Assembly (NCBI RefSeq): GCF_000807675.2
Contig: NZ_CP019962.1
Coordinates: 3,879,157 to 3,943,156, forward strand
Source of the DNA: Eubacterium limosum
GTDB lineage: Bacteria; Bacillota; Clostridia; Eubacteriales; Eubacteriaceae
DNA: 64,000 nucleotides
Direction of reading: 5' to 3'
The notes below the pieces were generated by a model. The model made no database searches. It was not told where the DNA came from and was given only the letters and a program-made list of their open reading frames with translations. Position 1 is the stretch's first letter. Each line of letters starts with the position of its first letter. Below, in pieces: positions 1 to 9,229 of the stretch. The position numbers and the translations under genes are program-made.

Positions 1-909
1 ACCAACGATCCAGGCACAGCTTTTTGTTGTCTCCTGGTGTGTCAGGGCAATATCCCCCAGCAGTGTTCCAGCTTCCCGCGCAACGCAATCGAGATGATCT
101 GTTAAAAGCTCTGTTTTATAGCCGAGCTCTTCTGCAGCATTTCTGGCCGCTGTACAGAGTTCACGCACACTTCCGGTTATCACTGTCTCAACATTGTCAA
201 GCTGCTTTGGTGTCTCCCGTTCCAAAGCATCCCATGCAGCTGATGAAAGCTTCAGCCCATACTTCCGTGCTACGTGCTTAGCGTCATCGGCTGTTGAGGA
301 ATCCGGGTAAGCTGGTCCGCTGGCAATCATATCCAGCGGATCACCCACAATATCACTCAGAACAATACAGTATACCTGGGCAGGCTTACAGGCGAGGGCG
401 AATCGCCCGCCTTTCACCCTGCTCATACGCTTGCGAAGCGTGTTCATCTCAACGATGTCCGCACCACTGGCCAGCAGCTGTTCTGTCAAATCAGCCAGTT
501 CTCTTCCTGGAATCACTGGATCCTCGAACAATGCCGATCCACCTCCTGAGAGTAAAAACAGTACGGTGTCCTCCTGACTTAAGCCCTTAACCAGCTCAAG
601 GGCTGCCTGTGTGCCTTTAAAAGAATTCTCATCCGGGACAGGATGTCCCGCCTCAATGCAGGTATAATCGGCGACAGGGCCTTTATTATAGCCGTATTTT
701 GTCACAATTACGCCAGCCTCAATGCGTTTTCCTAACACCTTATCTGCTGCCTGCGCCATTTGCCAAGCCGCCTTACCTACCGCTACCAACCGCACCCGGC
801 CATTTCCAAAATTTTTATTTTCAAGAGCCCTTTTGACTGCTTCATCCGGCAAAACGGCGTCAATTGATTTTTTTATAATATAATCTGCGTCTTCTCTGAT
901 ACTTGGCAT
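1..909 (-). CDS. Glycerate 2-kinase (GckA/TtuD, MOFRL family), C-terminus missing
   Basis: Reading on the minus strand from 909, an open frame of 303 codons runs off the left edge with no stop. The translation starts MPSIREDADYIIKK and contains LVAVGKAAWQMAQAAD, the glycine-rich FLLSGGGSALFEDP and VLSDIVGDPLDMIASGP, which are hallmark motifs of the DUF4147/MOFRL glycerate kinases. These phosphorylate D-glycerate to 2-phosphoglycerate with ATP in the cytoplasm. The family is usually about 410-450 aa, so roughly a quarter is missing. An in-frame ATG at 930 is possible, but the ATG at 909 has the better ribosome site (AGAGGT, 7 nt upstream). It follows the C69 dipeptidase by 81 bp and may be co-transcribed with it. 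Confidence 0.9.
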   Translation of the reverse strand, partial: MPSIREDADYIIKKSIDAVLPDEAVKRALENKNFGNGRVRLVAVGKAAWQMAQAADKVLGKRIEAGVIVTKYGYNKGPVADYTCIEAGHPVPDENSFKGTQAALELVKGLSQEDTVLFLLSGGGSALFEDPVIPGRELADLTEQLLASGADIVEMNTLRKRMSRVKGGRFALACKPAQVYCIVLSDIVGDPLDMIASGPAYPDSSTADDAKHVARKYGLKLSSAAWDALERETPKQLDNVETVITGSVRELCTAARNAAEELGYKTELLTDHLDCVAREAGTLLGDIALTHQETTKSCAWIVG

Positions 910-990
910 TTTCTTAACCTCTGTTTTCATTTTGGATATTTCCGGATCGCTATGCTTATCCTGCTATTCCACAGATCTTAGAATCTGTTT

Positions 991-2409
991 TTAAACGCGG
1001 AACATCTTTTTAGCACGCTCAATAGCTGCCTGCGCTTCCGCAACACATTTTTCGGTATAAGCATAAAGCATATCTGCCGCTTCCTGCACTTTTCCATCAT
1101 TTTTCAATGCCGCCGCTCTCATCTCAACAGCATCGACCTCGGTCAGCCATTTACTTTCCAGTTCATCAAATAAGCTTCTTACAATCATATGGCGCTGTTC
1201 GTAGGTTTCTCCATCTGCGTCACCGTTGATTTCATCCAGCAGTGAACGCATATCCCACCAGAATGAACCTTCCTTATGGGTGTCTTCACGGTCGACATCT
1301 GACGGTGCACACATGGTTTTTCCAAAGGTTCCTGCCTTCTGTAAATATTCCGGCAAGCCTCTGGCGTCAATAAACAATGGGATATAAATGCTGCAGCATG
1401 GAACCACTGGCGCCCACCACATAACAGGCAGCTTCTTGCCATCATCGGGTAAAACCGCTACCATCGAGGAGGCAGTATTCCCCCAGGTGAATCCTGCCGG
1501 AGAATCGTGCATACAGATCGTAAGAAAATCCGGTGACGACGCATTGAAATATGGCCCTTCTAAAAAGGTGTCCTCATAGTGGTCGCGCAGAATACGTTTC
1601 ATATCTGTAACACCAATTTTTTCATCACGGCCTGCTGCCTGTGAAAGTAATTGCCGGGCACGCTGAACGCGGATATGAGAAAGCTGGCGTGGGTTGTTCT
1701 GATTGATATATGCCTTTGCAAAATCAAAAGCATCTCGTTTTTCCTCTGGCCACCAGCCCTTTTCAATCGCGTGGTCAATAAGATCACTGCAGCCGCTTGT
1801 CATATCTGTGCGAATACTGACCTCATTTGAAATGGCAGCATAGCCTTTTTCAATTTTACGTACAGCCCAACGGTTACCAGCGGTTTCAAGAATGTAGGCC
1901 TCTTTTTTATCTGCGATAATATAAGAATTATTGTAAGAGCCCGAAACCGTGTCCGACATCGGCACGCCAGAGCCCCACTGCCCGTACGCTTCAACCAGTT
2001 TTGTCATAACATCCAGGGCTTCTTCTGCGGTTTTACCCCGTTCCAGTCCTAACCGGATAAGCTCCATACCCAGAATTCCCTTGTCGACCGGCTTTCCTGC
2101 TTCCTCGGATTCTGTATTTTCAGTCAGATCTTTTGTATAAACCGCTTCATTGCCAATGGTCACACCAAACTCATTCATGCCCTCTTCATATCCCCAGCAC
2201 CAGTAAGGTGACGACCCAAAGGTCCGATACCGTTCTCCAGCCTGATCAATTGCCACGTACGCAAGCTGCAGTTTTTCTCCATCACCAAATGTTTTTGCTT
2301 CATGATAAGCCATCGGCTGACAGTCAAAAGCCGGGCGATCACTATTTTTTGCCAGAATAACTGAATTCAATGCCGAAACGTCAGACAACGCTACAAAAGT
2401 ATCACACAT
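991..2409 (-). CDS. C69 family dipeptidase (PepD-like Ntn hydrolase)
   Basis: This 472-aa protein starts MCDTFVALSDVSALNSVILAKNSDR. Cys2 is the expected N-terminal nucleophile once the initiator Met is removed, and the NSDRP segment is typical of peptidase family C69. The ASSMVAVLPDD and HDSPAGFTWGNTASS stretches also fit. Family members cleave dipeptides with broad specificity. There is no signal peptide, so it probably acts in the cytoplasm. The length is normal. The start has a ribosome site (AGGAGGTAATTAAA) directly upstream. It is the first gene of a possible two-gene unit with the glycerate kinase. The physiological substrate cannot be read from the sequence. Confidence 0.93.
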   Translation of the reverse strand: MCDTFVALSDVSALNSVILAKNSDRPAFDCQPMAYHEAKTFGDGEKLQLAYVAIDQAGERYRTFGSSPYWCWGYEEGMNEFGVTIGNEAVYTKDLTENTESEEAGKPVDKGILGMELIRLGLERGKTAEEALDVMTKLVEAYGQWGSGVPMSDTVSGSYNNSYIIADKKEAYILETAGNRWAVRKIEKGYAAISNEVSIRTDMTSGCSDLIDHAIEKGWWPEEKRDAFDFAKAYINQNNPRQLSHIRVQRARQLLSQAAGRDEKIGVTDMKRILRDHYEDTFLEGPYFNASSPDFLTICMHDSPAGFTWGNTASSMVAVLPDDGKKLPVMWWAPVVPCCSIYIPLFIDARGLPEYLQKAGTFGKTMCAPSDVDREDTHKEGSFWWDMRSLLDEINGDADGETYEQRHMIVRSLFDELESKWLTEVDAVEMRAAALKNDGKVQEAADMLYAYTEKCVAEAQAAIERAKKMFRV

Positions 2410-2626
2410 TTTAATTACCTCCTGAAAAATAAAACTTAATAACCAATGTACTTCTTATGGTTAAATGATACTGGAAAGGTTATCAAAAGTGAATGCAATT
2501 TAGGCAAAAGATTATTTCAAAAAGACAGGATGAAAACGTGCTCTGGAAATTATTCCATGCAAAATCTGTCTTTTTTCCAGAAATAAGTCAGGCGTGCCCA
2601 CGCCATAACAATGTAATTAAAGCTGC

Positions 2627-3676
2627 CTATTTTCTGAGCAGATTCTCTCTATAGCTGCTTGGCGAATGGCCTGTCGTATTTTTAAAAATACGACTGAAGT
2701 ACTCTACATCCTCATAACCAAGCCCCTCTGCTATTTCATATATTTTCAAGCATTTATCCGACAGCAGTATTTCTGCGCGCCGCATTTTTAAGAATGTCAG
2801 ATATTGTGAAAAGCTGACCTTCATTTCCTGTTTAAATAAGCTTCCCAGATATTTCTGGTTGACAAAATAGGTGTTGGCCAAACAAGCAAGGCTATGCTTT
2901 TCCTCTGGCTGTTCAAGTGCAAGCTCACACATCTCCCTAATCATTCGGTTGCCGGTTTTTGGGATAAAAGGCTTCAACTCTTTAAATATCCGGGAAATCC
3001 ATTCTGCAAAGGTAAACGCCTCTGTTTCATACCTTCCTTCCTGAAGGTCGATATGAAACAAATCCTTCATCATAAAATATTTTTTCAAATAAGGCTTTAT
3101 GCTGAGAAGAGACTCCTCGAGCTTTTTAAGCAGGTCGTTCATACAGATAGCCCGCGCCTCTCTGCTCTGCGTGTCCTTTTCCAGTTCATCATCAAGATAC
3201 CGCGCATAAACCATGGTGTCATCCAGATTTCCGCTCAGGATATATTCTGCCAGGGCATCGATATAATGTACACTGGAGGGCACCGTTTCGCTGATACTGC
3301 AAAGAAAGGTGTAAGCCCGCTCAAAAGAATCCTCCACCTTAGCGTTATCAATTGGCTTTACAATGTAATCAAAGGCACCATTTAAAATACCTTCTCTTGC
3401 ATATGAAAATTCAGCGTATTCACTCAGCAGAATAACACAGCTGCAAAGCTTCTCCTGTTTGATCTGCTTAAGCAGTGAAATCCCATCAACCATCGGCATC
3501 CGGATGTCTGTGAGAACCAGATCAATTTTCTGTTTTCTGAGAAGTTCAAGAGCCTCAAGGCCGTTTGAAGCCTCGCCGCTGATCCTGAATTTTCCATCAC
3601 ATTCCTCCCAATAGGGCATACGCTTCAGCTTTCTTCGAAAAACTTCTCTGTCATCAACGACTAATATGTTGTACAT
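2627..3676 (-). CDS. Response regulator with AraC-type DNA-binding domain (YesN-like), orphan
   Basis: Residues 1-120 form a receiver domain: the acidic pair is D8/D9, the predicted phosphorylation site is D57 in LTDIRMP, and the conserved Lys is in YIVKPID. The middle (about 130-240) is unassigned. The last 100 residues are a two-helix-turn-helix AraC/XylS domain (LACLANTYFVNQKYLGSLFK, then IYEIAEGLGYEDVEYFSRIFK). Such YesN-type regulators usually pair with a YesM histidine kinase and control sugar transporters. No kinase and no transporter is adjacent here, so the partner must be elsewhere. The start is supported by AGAGGT 8 nt upstream. Confidence 0.92.
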   Translation of the reverse strand: MYNILVVDDREVFRRKLKRMPYWEECDGKFRISGEASNGLEALELLRKQKIDLVLTDIRMPMVDGISLLKQIKQEKLCSCVILLSEYAEFSYAREGILNGAFDYIVKPIDNAKVEDSFERAYTFLCSISETVPSSVHYIDALAEYILSGNLDDTMVYARYLDDELEKDTQSREARAICMNDLLKKLEESLLSIKPYLKKYFMMKDLFHIDLQEGRYETEAFTFAEWISRIFKELKPFIPKTGNRMIREMCELALEQPEEKHSLACLANTYFVNQKYLGSLFKQEMKVSFSQYLTFLKMRRAEILLSDKCLKIYEIAEGLGYEDVEYFSRIFKNTTGHSPSSYRENLLRK

Positions 3677-3760
3677 TCTTATTTACCTCTTCATATCACC
3701 GGGACCGCTGCCGTCACGCGAAAACAAAAAAGCCCTCAATCATTGATTTCAGGCAGTTTA

Positions 3761-3849
3761 TGGCGGAGAAGGTGGGATTCGAACCCACGTGCCCCGGAAG
3801 GCAACCGCATTTCGAGTGCGGCTCGTTATGACCACTTCGATACTTCTCC
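3761..3849 (-). tRNA. tRNA-Ser, anticodon CGA
   Basis: The minus strand folds as an 89-nt class II tRNA. The acceptor stem is GGAGAAG/CTTCTCC, the anticodon stem CCGCA/TGCGG encloses the loop CTCGAAA (anticodon CGA, reading UCG), a long variable arm is present, and the T arm GTGGGTTCGAATCCCAC is perfect. The discriminator is G and the 3' CCA is encoded. It lies alone between the AraC-type regulator and yjbQ. Confidence 0.96.
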
Positions 3850-4042
3850 AGACAATATTTATCTTATAATATCCTAATCCACTTTATCCAAGATGTCAAT
3901 TCTTTTTTCCTGAAAAAGCATGCGTCCTTTTAAAGATAATTTTCAAGAATACATTGTATAATATTAAAAAATTATTTTATTTCAGCAAAATATAAATCCA
4001 GAAGAATGAACGGATAATTAAAATGAAAGAAGGTTCCTGACA

Positions 4043-4441
4043 ATGCTCTATGAATTTAAGCTAAGAACAGACCGTGAAAATATGCACGATATTACGCCTC
4101 AGGTTTGGGAGGCCATTCAAAAAAGTGGTATTAAGGATGGCACTGTAACAGTCTTTGCGCCACATACCACAGCCGCCATTACCATCAATGAAAACGCTGA
4201 CCCGGATGTGGTTCATGATATGCTTATCGGACTGCGCCATACCTATCCCGATCTTCCCGAATACCAGCACGCGGAGGGTAACAGCACAGCCCACTTAAAA
4301 TCAAGCACCCTTGGTGTAAGCGAGACAATTATGCTGGTGGGCGGCAGTTTACTGCTGGGAACCTGGCAGGATATTTATTTCTGTGAGTTTGATGGTCCTC
4401 GAAACCGCCATTTTTATGTACGGATCACAGAAGAAAAATAA
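4043..4441 (+). CDS. YjbQ / UPF0047 family protein
   Basis: The 132-aa product has the full YjbQ fold signature: FAPHTTAAITINENADPDVV, then HTYPDLPEYQHAEGNSTAHLKSSTLG, then GTWQDIYFCEFDGPR. E. coli YjbQ has weak thiamine-phosphate synthase activity in vitro, and many family members are annotated as secondary thiamine-phosphate synthase. The physiological role is unsettled. Length is normal. The start has GAAGG about 13 nt upstream. It is a single gene ending in a strong hairpin shared with the convergent kinase gene. Confidence 0.92.
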   Translation: MLYEFKLRTDRENMHDITPQVWEAIQKSGIKDGTVTVFAPHTTAAITINENADPDVVHDMLIGLRHTYPDLPEYQHAEGNSTAHLKSSTLGVSETIMLVGGSLLLGTWQDIYFCEFDGPRNRHFYVRITEEK

Positions 4442-4445
4442 TGAG

Positions 4446-4488
4446 ACGAACGCTGAGCAGTTTTGTACTGTGTCAGCGTTCGTTTTTT
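4446..4488. terminator. Bidirectional rho-independent terminator
   Basis: The stem ACGAACGCTGA/TCAGCGTTCGT (11 bp) with an inner CAG/CTG stem is followed by a T-run at 4483-4488. It serves yjbQ on the plus strand and can also serve the convergent kinase gene ending at 4497. Confidence 0.85.
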
Positions 4489-4496
4489 AATACGCG

Positions 4497-5936
4497 CTAT
4501 TCCTCCCGTGGTAATTCTGTATCGCTTCCCTGCGCAGTGAGAAACACTGGCAGAACAATTTTGACAGAAAAGCACTTGTTTTTCTTACTCTCAAAAGTTA
4601 TTTTGCCAGCCATAACGCCCACCACCTTTTTTACAATGAAAAGGCCAAGGCCGTGATTCTGCACAGCGTTCTCCTGCTCGTTTTGGATATAATGGGTGGC
4701 GTTTCGGATTTGCTCAAGCTTTTCGGGCCCGGTCCCAATCCCGTTATCCGATATTACCAGCTCCAGATTCTCTGCTCTTTTTTCTAGCTTCACCAGAATG
4801 TCACAGCCATCCGGGTTATGCCGGATGCTGTTTTGTATCAGATTGACAAGGGCCCTCTCAAAGAGCCTGGCATCCCCCTTTACCAGACATCCACTGCAGT
4901 CGTCACTGTAATCAAAATCAATGGTATACTGCTCTGGAAGACCATTGTTTAAAGTATCGCTGATAACCTGGCGCAGGCATTCCATAACATCTATGGGCTC
5001 AAGGCACAGGGGCTGCATTTCATATTCCAGCTTTGACGCCAGGTTCAGATCATTGACCAGTGAACGGATACGCAGGGTTTGATGGCTGATGGTTTCCCCT
5101 GCCTGCCGGGTTTCGGTATCATCGCTTGTCTTAAGCCCTTCGGCGTAGCCAAGGATAATGGACAACGGCGTTCGGATATCATGGGATACTCCGGCAATCC
5201 AGTTTGCGCGGGCGCTGTCCTTTTTTTTAAGGGCTTCATTTTTTTCTGACAAAATGACCGAGGTCTGATTAATGCTCGCAAACAACTCTGAGAATGCCCC
5301 TTTTTCTTTGAGGTTAACCGGACGATCTCTGGATAGTGCCTCTAATCCTGCTACTACATTTTTAACAGGGCGCATCATCAGGGTTCCGCTGATGATATAA
5401 ATCACCATGATCACCAACAGATTGAGCGCCAGCATAAGAGGCAGAGCCTGGGTAATGGTCTTTTGAAGCACTGGTATGCTGTAATACTTGTCCCCGAGAC
5501 GCATATAGCTGTCCTTTGGAAAGCCCAAAACCAACAAGCCATTGGGATTTTCCCAGGTAAAGGCCGGGTAGTCTTTCAGGTAATAGCGCGAAAAACCAGC
5601 GATATCTGTTGGTTTGAAATGGCTGGGTATTTCCGGCGGCGCGTGGTCACTCCAGATAACGTTACTGGTTACATTGTCAATGAGTATGGCCCAGGCGCCA
5701 CTCTCTGCAAGCAAGGTTTTTCCCTCCTCCGAAAGCTCAAGTGTACCACTTTCGCTTTTCAGCAGGCCATCGGATACCTTTTCGATAATCGCGCCTGGCG
5801 ACTCCTTCAGATTTCCAGTTACCGGATGGACTGCGACCGCATAGCCCAAATACAGATTGAGGACAAAGAGCACAACGATGGAAAGCATGATCAAAACCAT
5901 ATAGCGTCTGAAAAAAAAGCGGATATGCTTAAACAT
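4497..5936 (-). CDS. Sensor histidine kinase
   Basis: This 479-aa kinase has a first membrane helix at about residues 12-34, an extracytoplasmic sensor segment of about 130 residues, and a second helix at about 163-187. The dimerisation domain follows with SHDIRTPLSIILGYAEGL, where H252 is the predicted phosphorylated residue. The ATP-binding domain has the N box NLIQNSIRHNPDG, the G1 box DNGIGTGPEKLEQI and the G2 box GLGLFIVKK. It lies 12 bp downstream of its response regulator and divergently from the ABC exporter at 6797-9201. This arrangement matches peptide-antibiotic sensing modules such as the C. difficile CprK/CprR type, although family membership is inferred from context. Confidence 0.93.
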   Translation of the reverse strand: MFKHIRFFFRRYMVLIMLSIVVLFVLNLYLGYAVAVHPVTGNLKESPGAIIEKVSDGLLKSESGTLELSEEGKTLLAESGAWAILIDNVTSNVIWSDHAPPEIPSHFKPTDIAGFSRYYLKDYPAFTWENPNGLLVLGFPKDSYMRLGDKYYSIPVLQKTITQALPLMLALNLLVIMVIYIISGTLMMRPVKNVVAGLEALSRDRPVNLKEKGAFSELFASINQTSVILSEKNEALKKKDSARANWIAGVSHDIRTPLSIILGYAEGLKTSDDTETRQAGETISHQTLRIRSLVNDLNLASKLEYEMQPLCLEPIDVMECLRQVISDTLNNGLPEQYTIDFDYSDDCSGCLVKGDARLFERALVNLIQNSIRHNPDGCDILVKLEKRAENLELVISDNGIGTGPEKLEQIRNATHYIQNEQENAVQNHGLGLFIVKKVVGVMAGKITFESKKNKCFSVKIVLPVFLTAQGSDTELPREE

Positions 5937-5948
5937 AATCTTGCTCCT

Positions 5949-6644
5949 CTATTTATTTACTAACATTTTATAGCCCAGCCCTTTGACTGTAATAAGTGAC
6001 TTTGGATGGCTGGGGTCAGCCTCGATTTTTTCCCGGATACGCCCGATATGAGCCATGAGCGGTTTTTCATAGCCATAGCTGTCGCCCTCCCATACAAAAT
6101 CGCAGAGGGCGCCGATGGTTACGATTTTCCCTGCGTTTTCATAGAGCTTTTGAAGAATGGCATACTCTTTGGCCGTAAGGGGCAGAAGCTCCTCTCCCCT
6201 GATAATCTCAGCGCGGTCCAGATCTACTGTGGCATCAGCCAGAGTAAAGGTCGGCGCTTCATTTTTATAGGCACGTTTTAAAATAGCATTGATCCTAAAC
6301 ACAAGCTCCTGCGGCAGAAAGGGCTTAATAATATAATCATCCGCTCCCAGTCCAAAGCCGGTGAACCGGTCCTCGGCATTGCCTCTGGCTGATAGAAAAA
6401 GCACCGGGATATCCGAAGAGGCACGGATGAATTTGAGCAGCTCAAAACCCTCACCATCTGGCAGCATCACATCAAGCACGGCCATATCAGGAGCTTTTTC
6501 CAGGAAAACGGTCATTCCCTCGGCCACGCTCGACGCTGTATAAACCTTCACAAAGCCTTCATTTTTGAGTATCTTAAGCACCAGCTTTAAAAGCTCTGGT
6601 TCATCGTCAACCAGAAGAATGCCTTTATCTTTGATGTAATCCAT
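5949..6644 (-). CDS. OmpR-family response regulator
   Basis: The 231-aa product has a receiver domain with phospho-acceptor D58 (VLDVMLPDG), T/S in FLSARG, and the conserved Lys in YIIKPF. The C-terminal half is a winged-helix domain (LTAKEYAILQKL, then PLMAHIGRIREKIE, then VKGLGYKM). A longer frame opens 36 nt upstream, but the ATG at 6644 has an excellent AGGAGG site 7 nt ahead and gives the normal family start, so I use it. It is co-transcribed with the kinase downstream. Its likely target is the divergent ABC promoter. Confidence 0.94.
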   Translation of the reverse strand: MDYIKDKGILLVDDEPELLKLVLKILKNEGFVKVYTASSVAEGMTVFLEKAPDMAVLDVMLPDGEGFELLKFIRASSDIPVLFLSARGNAEDRFTGFGLGADDYIIKPFLPQELVFRINAILKRAYKNEAPTFTLADATVDLDRAEIIRGEELLPLTAKEYAILQKLYENAGKIVTIGALCDFVWEGDSYGYEKPLMAHIGRIREKIEADPSHPKSLITVKGLGYKMLVNK

Positions 6645-6760
6645 AATTTTACCTCCTGTTCTAAAGGGATTATACCACATTCTAAGGGCCTGCCGACGCC
6701 ACAGACAAAAAAGTAGACTAAAAGTAGAGTGGCTGTAAAGCAGCTGTGGTATGACGATGG

Positions 6761-6778
6761 TAAGCTATAAACAGCTTA
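6761..6778 (+). promoter_or_regulatory. Inverted repeat in the divergent regulator/ABC promoter region
   Basis: TAAGCT-ATAAAC-AGCTTA is a perfect 6-bp inverted repeat 18 bp before the ABC ATPase start. It could be an operator for the adjacent OmpR-type regulator or part of the leader. This is a positional inference only. Confidence 0.35.
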
Positions 6779-6796
6779 GAAAAAGGAGTAGAAAAA

Positions 6797-7705
6797 ATGA
6801 AAAATATTATTGAGACAAAAAAACTTTGCAAGGAATACGATTCAATCTATCGTGTTAAACACTTAAATCTCCAAGTACGTGAGGGTGAGGTTTATGGCTT
6901 TCTGGGGCCAAACGGCGCCGGAAAGTCCACTACCATGAAGATGCTTCTGGGCCTGGCGCATCCCACCTCTGGCGATATTACGGTTTTCGGCAAACCCTTC
7001 ACAGCAGAGAACCGCCTGGATATTTTAAAGCATACCGGCTCGCTCATTGAGTCCCCGTCCTATTATGGACATCTGACCGCCCGCGAGAACATGCATATTT
7101 TGCAGAAGCTTTCAAATATTTCCGAAAAGGATGCCCTTGAGGCCCTGCGCATCGTGCGGCTTGACAACCAGCTGGACAAAAAAGTCAGCCAGTTCTCCTT
7201 TGGCATGAAGCAGCGCCTTGGCATCGCCATGGCCATCGCGGGCTTCCCGAAGCTTCTGATCCTCGATGAGCCTACCAACGGCCTTGACCCTGCGGGAATC
7301 GAGGAAATCCGCGAATTAATCAAATCCCTTCCCTCAAAGTACGGCATTTCTGTAATGATTTCAAGCCATCTGCTCAGCGAAATCGACCAGATGGCCACCA
7401 CCTGCGGCATTATCAATCATGGAGAGCTTATCTTTCAGGGGAGCCTGAAATCTCTGCACGCGTACAGCAGCCCCAGTGTGGCTTTTAAAACCAGCAATCC
7501 GGTCGGTACAAAATCGCTTCTGCACCGTATGAAGCCACAAATAGATGATGACGCTGTTCTTGTCCATGGTATTGACGATAAAATGACCGCGCGGATCAAC
7601 CGCCTGCTCATGGAAAAAGGTATTGATGTCTACCGTATTGAAACACACGCATTGAGCCTCGAGGATATTTTCCTGAAGCTTACCGGTAAAGGAGGCGCGT
7701 TATAA
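6797..7705 (+). CDS. ABC transporter ATP-binding protein, peptide-antibiotic resistance type
   Basis: The 302-aa ATPase has Walker A GPNGAGKST (37-45), the ABC signature as FSFGMKQRLGIAMAI, Walker B with LLILDEPTNGLDP, and the switch His in ISSHLLSEID. The signature FSxGMKQRLGIA and the C-terminal extension are typical of the BcrA/lantibiotic-immunity (LanF, CprA) class. These power expulsion of bacitracin or lantibiotics from the membrane. It is the first of three overlapping or tightly spaced genes. The start has AAAGGAGTAGAAAAA ahead of the ATG. Confidence 0.93.
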   Translation: MKNIIETKKLCKEYDSIYRVKHLNLQVREGEVYGFLGPNGAGKSTTMKMLLGLAHPTSGDITVFGKPFTAENRLDILKHTGSLIESPSYYGHLTARENMHILQKLSNISEKDALEALRIVRLDNQLDKKVSQFSFGMKQRLGIAMAIAGFPKLLILDEPTNGLDPAGIEEIRELIKSLPSKYGISVMISSHLLSEIDQMATTCGIINHGELIFQGSLKSLHAYSSPSVAFKTSNPVGTKSLLHRMKPQIDDDAVLVHGIDDKMTARINRLLMEKGIDVYRIETHALSLEDIFLKLTGKGGAL

Positions 7706-8454
7706 TGACCTATTTAAAACTGGAATTTTACAAACTGAAACGCCGCAGGATCTTTCTGACAACGACAGCCATTCTGCTGATCCAGGCTGTCTGGGTCATT
7801 GCCGCTACAGACCAATATTTATCGAGAGGACGAATGCTTGATTTCCCCTGGGAATCCTTGCTCATGACCTTTACCTCCATGCAGGTGATTTTCTTTCCCA
7901 TTGCCGCCGCAGTGCTCAGCAGCCGCATATGCGATATTGAACATATGGGCAATACTCTGAAATGGCTGGAAACCACCTCTGAAACCAGAAGCCGCCTTTA
8001 CCTTGCCAAATTTACTGCCAGCAACCTGCTGCTCTTAATATCCTCCTTCATCACCTTTGGTACCCTGATCGTCTATGGCTTTTTCGTCAAGGCTTTCTCA
8101 GTTTCCTTTCCCGTCACAGCCTTTCTGACCACCCTTGTGGGGACAGCTCTGGTTAACGCGGCTTTGCTCGCCCTTTTCCAGGCGATCGCGCTGTATTTTA
8201 AAAACCAGCTCATCGTGATGGTCGCAGGCATTGTTTTCGGCTTTCTGGGAATCATGGGGAGCCTGCTTCCCTCCGCTTTGAGGCATCTGGTTTTATCCTG
8301 CTACTATCTGGATTTATCCCCGGCTGTCATGGCATATCCCTCTGGGGAAATCCAGCTGACAGCAGTGCCTGTCTGGCCATTTGCCGTCGCGCTTTTTCTG
8401 GGCATTATCCTCTATCTTGCGGGGCGTTACTGCCTTAGCAAAAAAGAGTTTTGA
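7705..8454 (+). CDS. ABC-2 type permease, lantibiotic-immunity (CprB/LanE) type
   Basis: The 249-aa membrane protein has about six predicted helices: one near 17-35, a helix around 55-75, then GILVYGFF-like, LVGTALVNAALLALFQAIAL, MVAGIVFGFLGIMGSLL and a final one before the C-terminus. It opens on the last base of the ATPase stop (TAATG overlap), which indicates translational coupling. Length and position fit the first permease of a LanFEG-type exporter. Assignment rests mainly on gene order, since permease sequence is weakly conserved. Confidence 0.85.
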   Translation: MTYLKLEFYKLKRRRIFLTTTAILLIQAVWVIAATDQYLSRGRMLDFPWESLLMTFTSMQVIFFPIAAAVLSSRICDIEHMGNTLKWLETTSETRSRLYLAKFTASNLLLLISSFITFGTLIVYGFFVKAFSVSFPVTAFLTTLVGTALVNAALLALFQAIALYFKNQLIVMVAGIVFGFLGIMGSLLPSALRHLVLSCYYLDLSPAVMAYPSGEIQLTAVPVWPFAVALFLGIILYLAGRYCLSKKEF

Positions 8455-8466
8455 AAGGAGTCTGTT

Positions 8467-9201
8467 ATGTTTAAAAATGCTGTTTTAGCTGAAAGCCTGA
8501 AGCTTAAGGGCTCAAAAATCGCTTTGCCTGTAATCCTTCTGCCCCTGATCAGTGTTCTGCTTGGCAGCGGCAACTTTGCTGCCAATCCTCACGAGCTTAC
8601 CAACGGGTGGTACAGTCTCTGGACACAGGTCGCTCTGTTTTACGGCTATTTCTTTTATCCAATCATTATTTCCATCTGCTGTGCGTACACTATACATCTT
8701 GAAAAGAGCAACCATAACTGGAACGCAATGATGACCTGCCCAGTTCGACCGGGAGCTGTTATCCTGTCAAAGCTTATTGTCACCTCCACAGTCAGCCTGA
8801 TTGTCCAGGCTTTTCTGGTAATACTCTATCTGACAGCCGGACTGCTCCTCGGCGTCAAAGGCGGCTTTCCACTGGATATTGTAAATTTCAGCCTCTGCGG
8901 CCTTGCAGCCTCCATCGCAGTAGCGGCCGTTCAGCTTTATTTATCCATGATCGTTAAAAGCTTTGCTCTGCCCATCGGCATCTGTTTGGGCACTTGTGTG
9001 CTGGGGTTGGGGCTTTGCGTCACTGGCCTGTGGATGCTCTATCCTACTTCCCTGCTGGTCAAGGGCTTTGGCGCGCTGAACCAGGCAGCCCTCAGCCCAC
9101 TTGAGCATATTTTGTTCTTTATCCTCTGCGCTGCGTATACCCTTGTTTTCACAGGGCTGGCAATCCGCCGTCTTACAAAGCGAGACACCGCCACATCGTA
9201 G
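8467..9201 (+). CDS. ABC-2 type permease, lantibiotic-immunity (CprC/LanG) type
   Basis: This 244-aa second permease begins MFKNAVLAESLKLKGSKIALPVILLPLISVL. The pattern of a short basic amphipathic start followed by a helix is common in LanG/CprC subunits. About six hydrophobic segments follow. It starts 12 bp after the first permease with its own AAAGGAG site. The gene ends directly against the palindrome at 9203, which bounds one copy of the interspersed element. Confidence 0.85.
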   Translation: MFKNAVLAESLKLKGSKIALPVILLPLISVLLGSGNFAANPHELTNGWYSLWTQVALFYGYFFYPIIISICCAYTIHLEKSNHNWNAMMTCPVRPGAVILSKLIVTSTVSLIVQAFLVILYLTAGLLLGVKGGFPLDIVNFSLCGLAASIAVAAVQLYLSMIVKSFALPIGICLGTCVLGLGLCVTGLWMLYPTSLLVKGFGALNQAALSPLEHILFFILCAAYTLVFTGLAIRRLTKRDTATS

Positions 9202-9202
9202 A

Positions 9203-9229
9203 CAGGATACGTCGAAACGGCGTATCCTG
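9203..9229. repeat. TACGTCG-core palindrome, left bracket of element copy A
   Basis: CAGGATACGTCG-AAA-CGGCGTATCCTG forms a 12-bp stem with one mismatch and an AAA loop. It begins two bases after the permease stop. Bases 9206-9229 are repeated at 9467-9490 with one difference. The core is shared with palindromes at 16891, 27885 and 33068. Confidence 0.85.

Noticed and set aside
1-590. Plus-strand open frames at the left edge
   Set aside because: They are antisense to the partial glycerate kinase, whose motifs are unmistakable on the minus strand.
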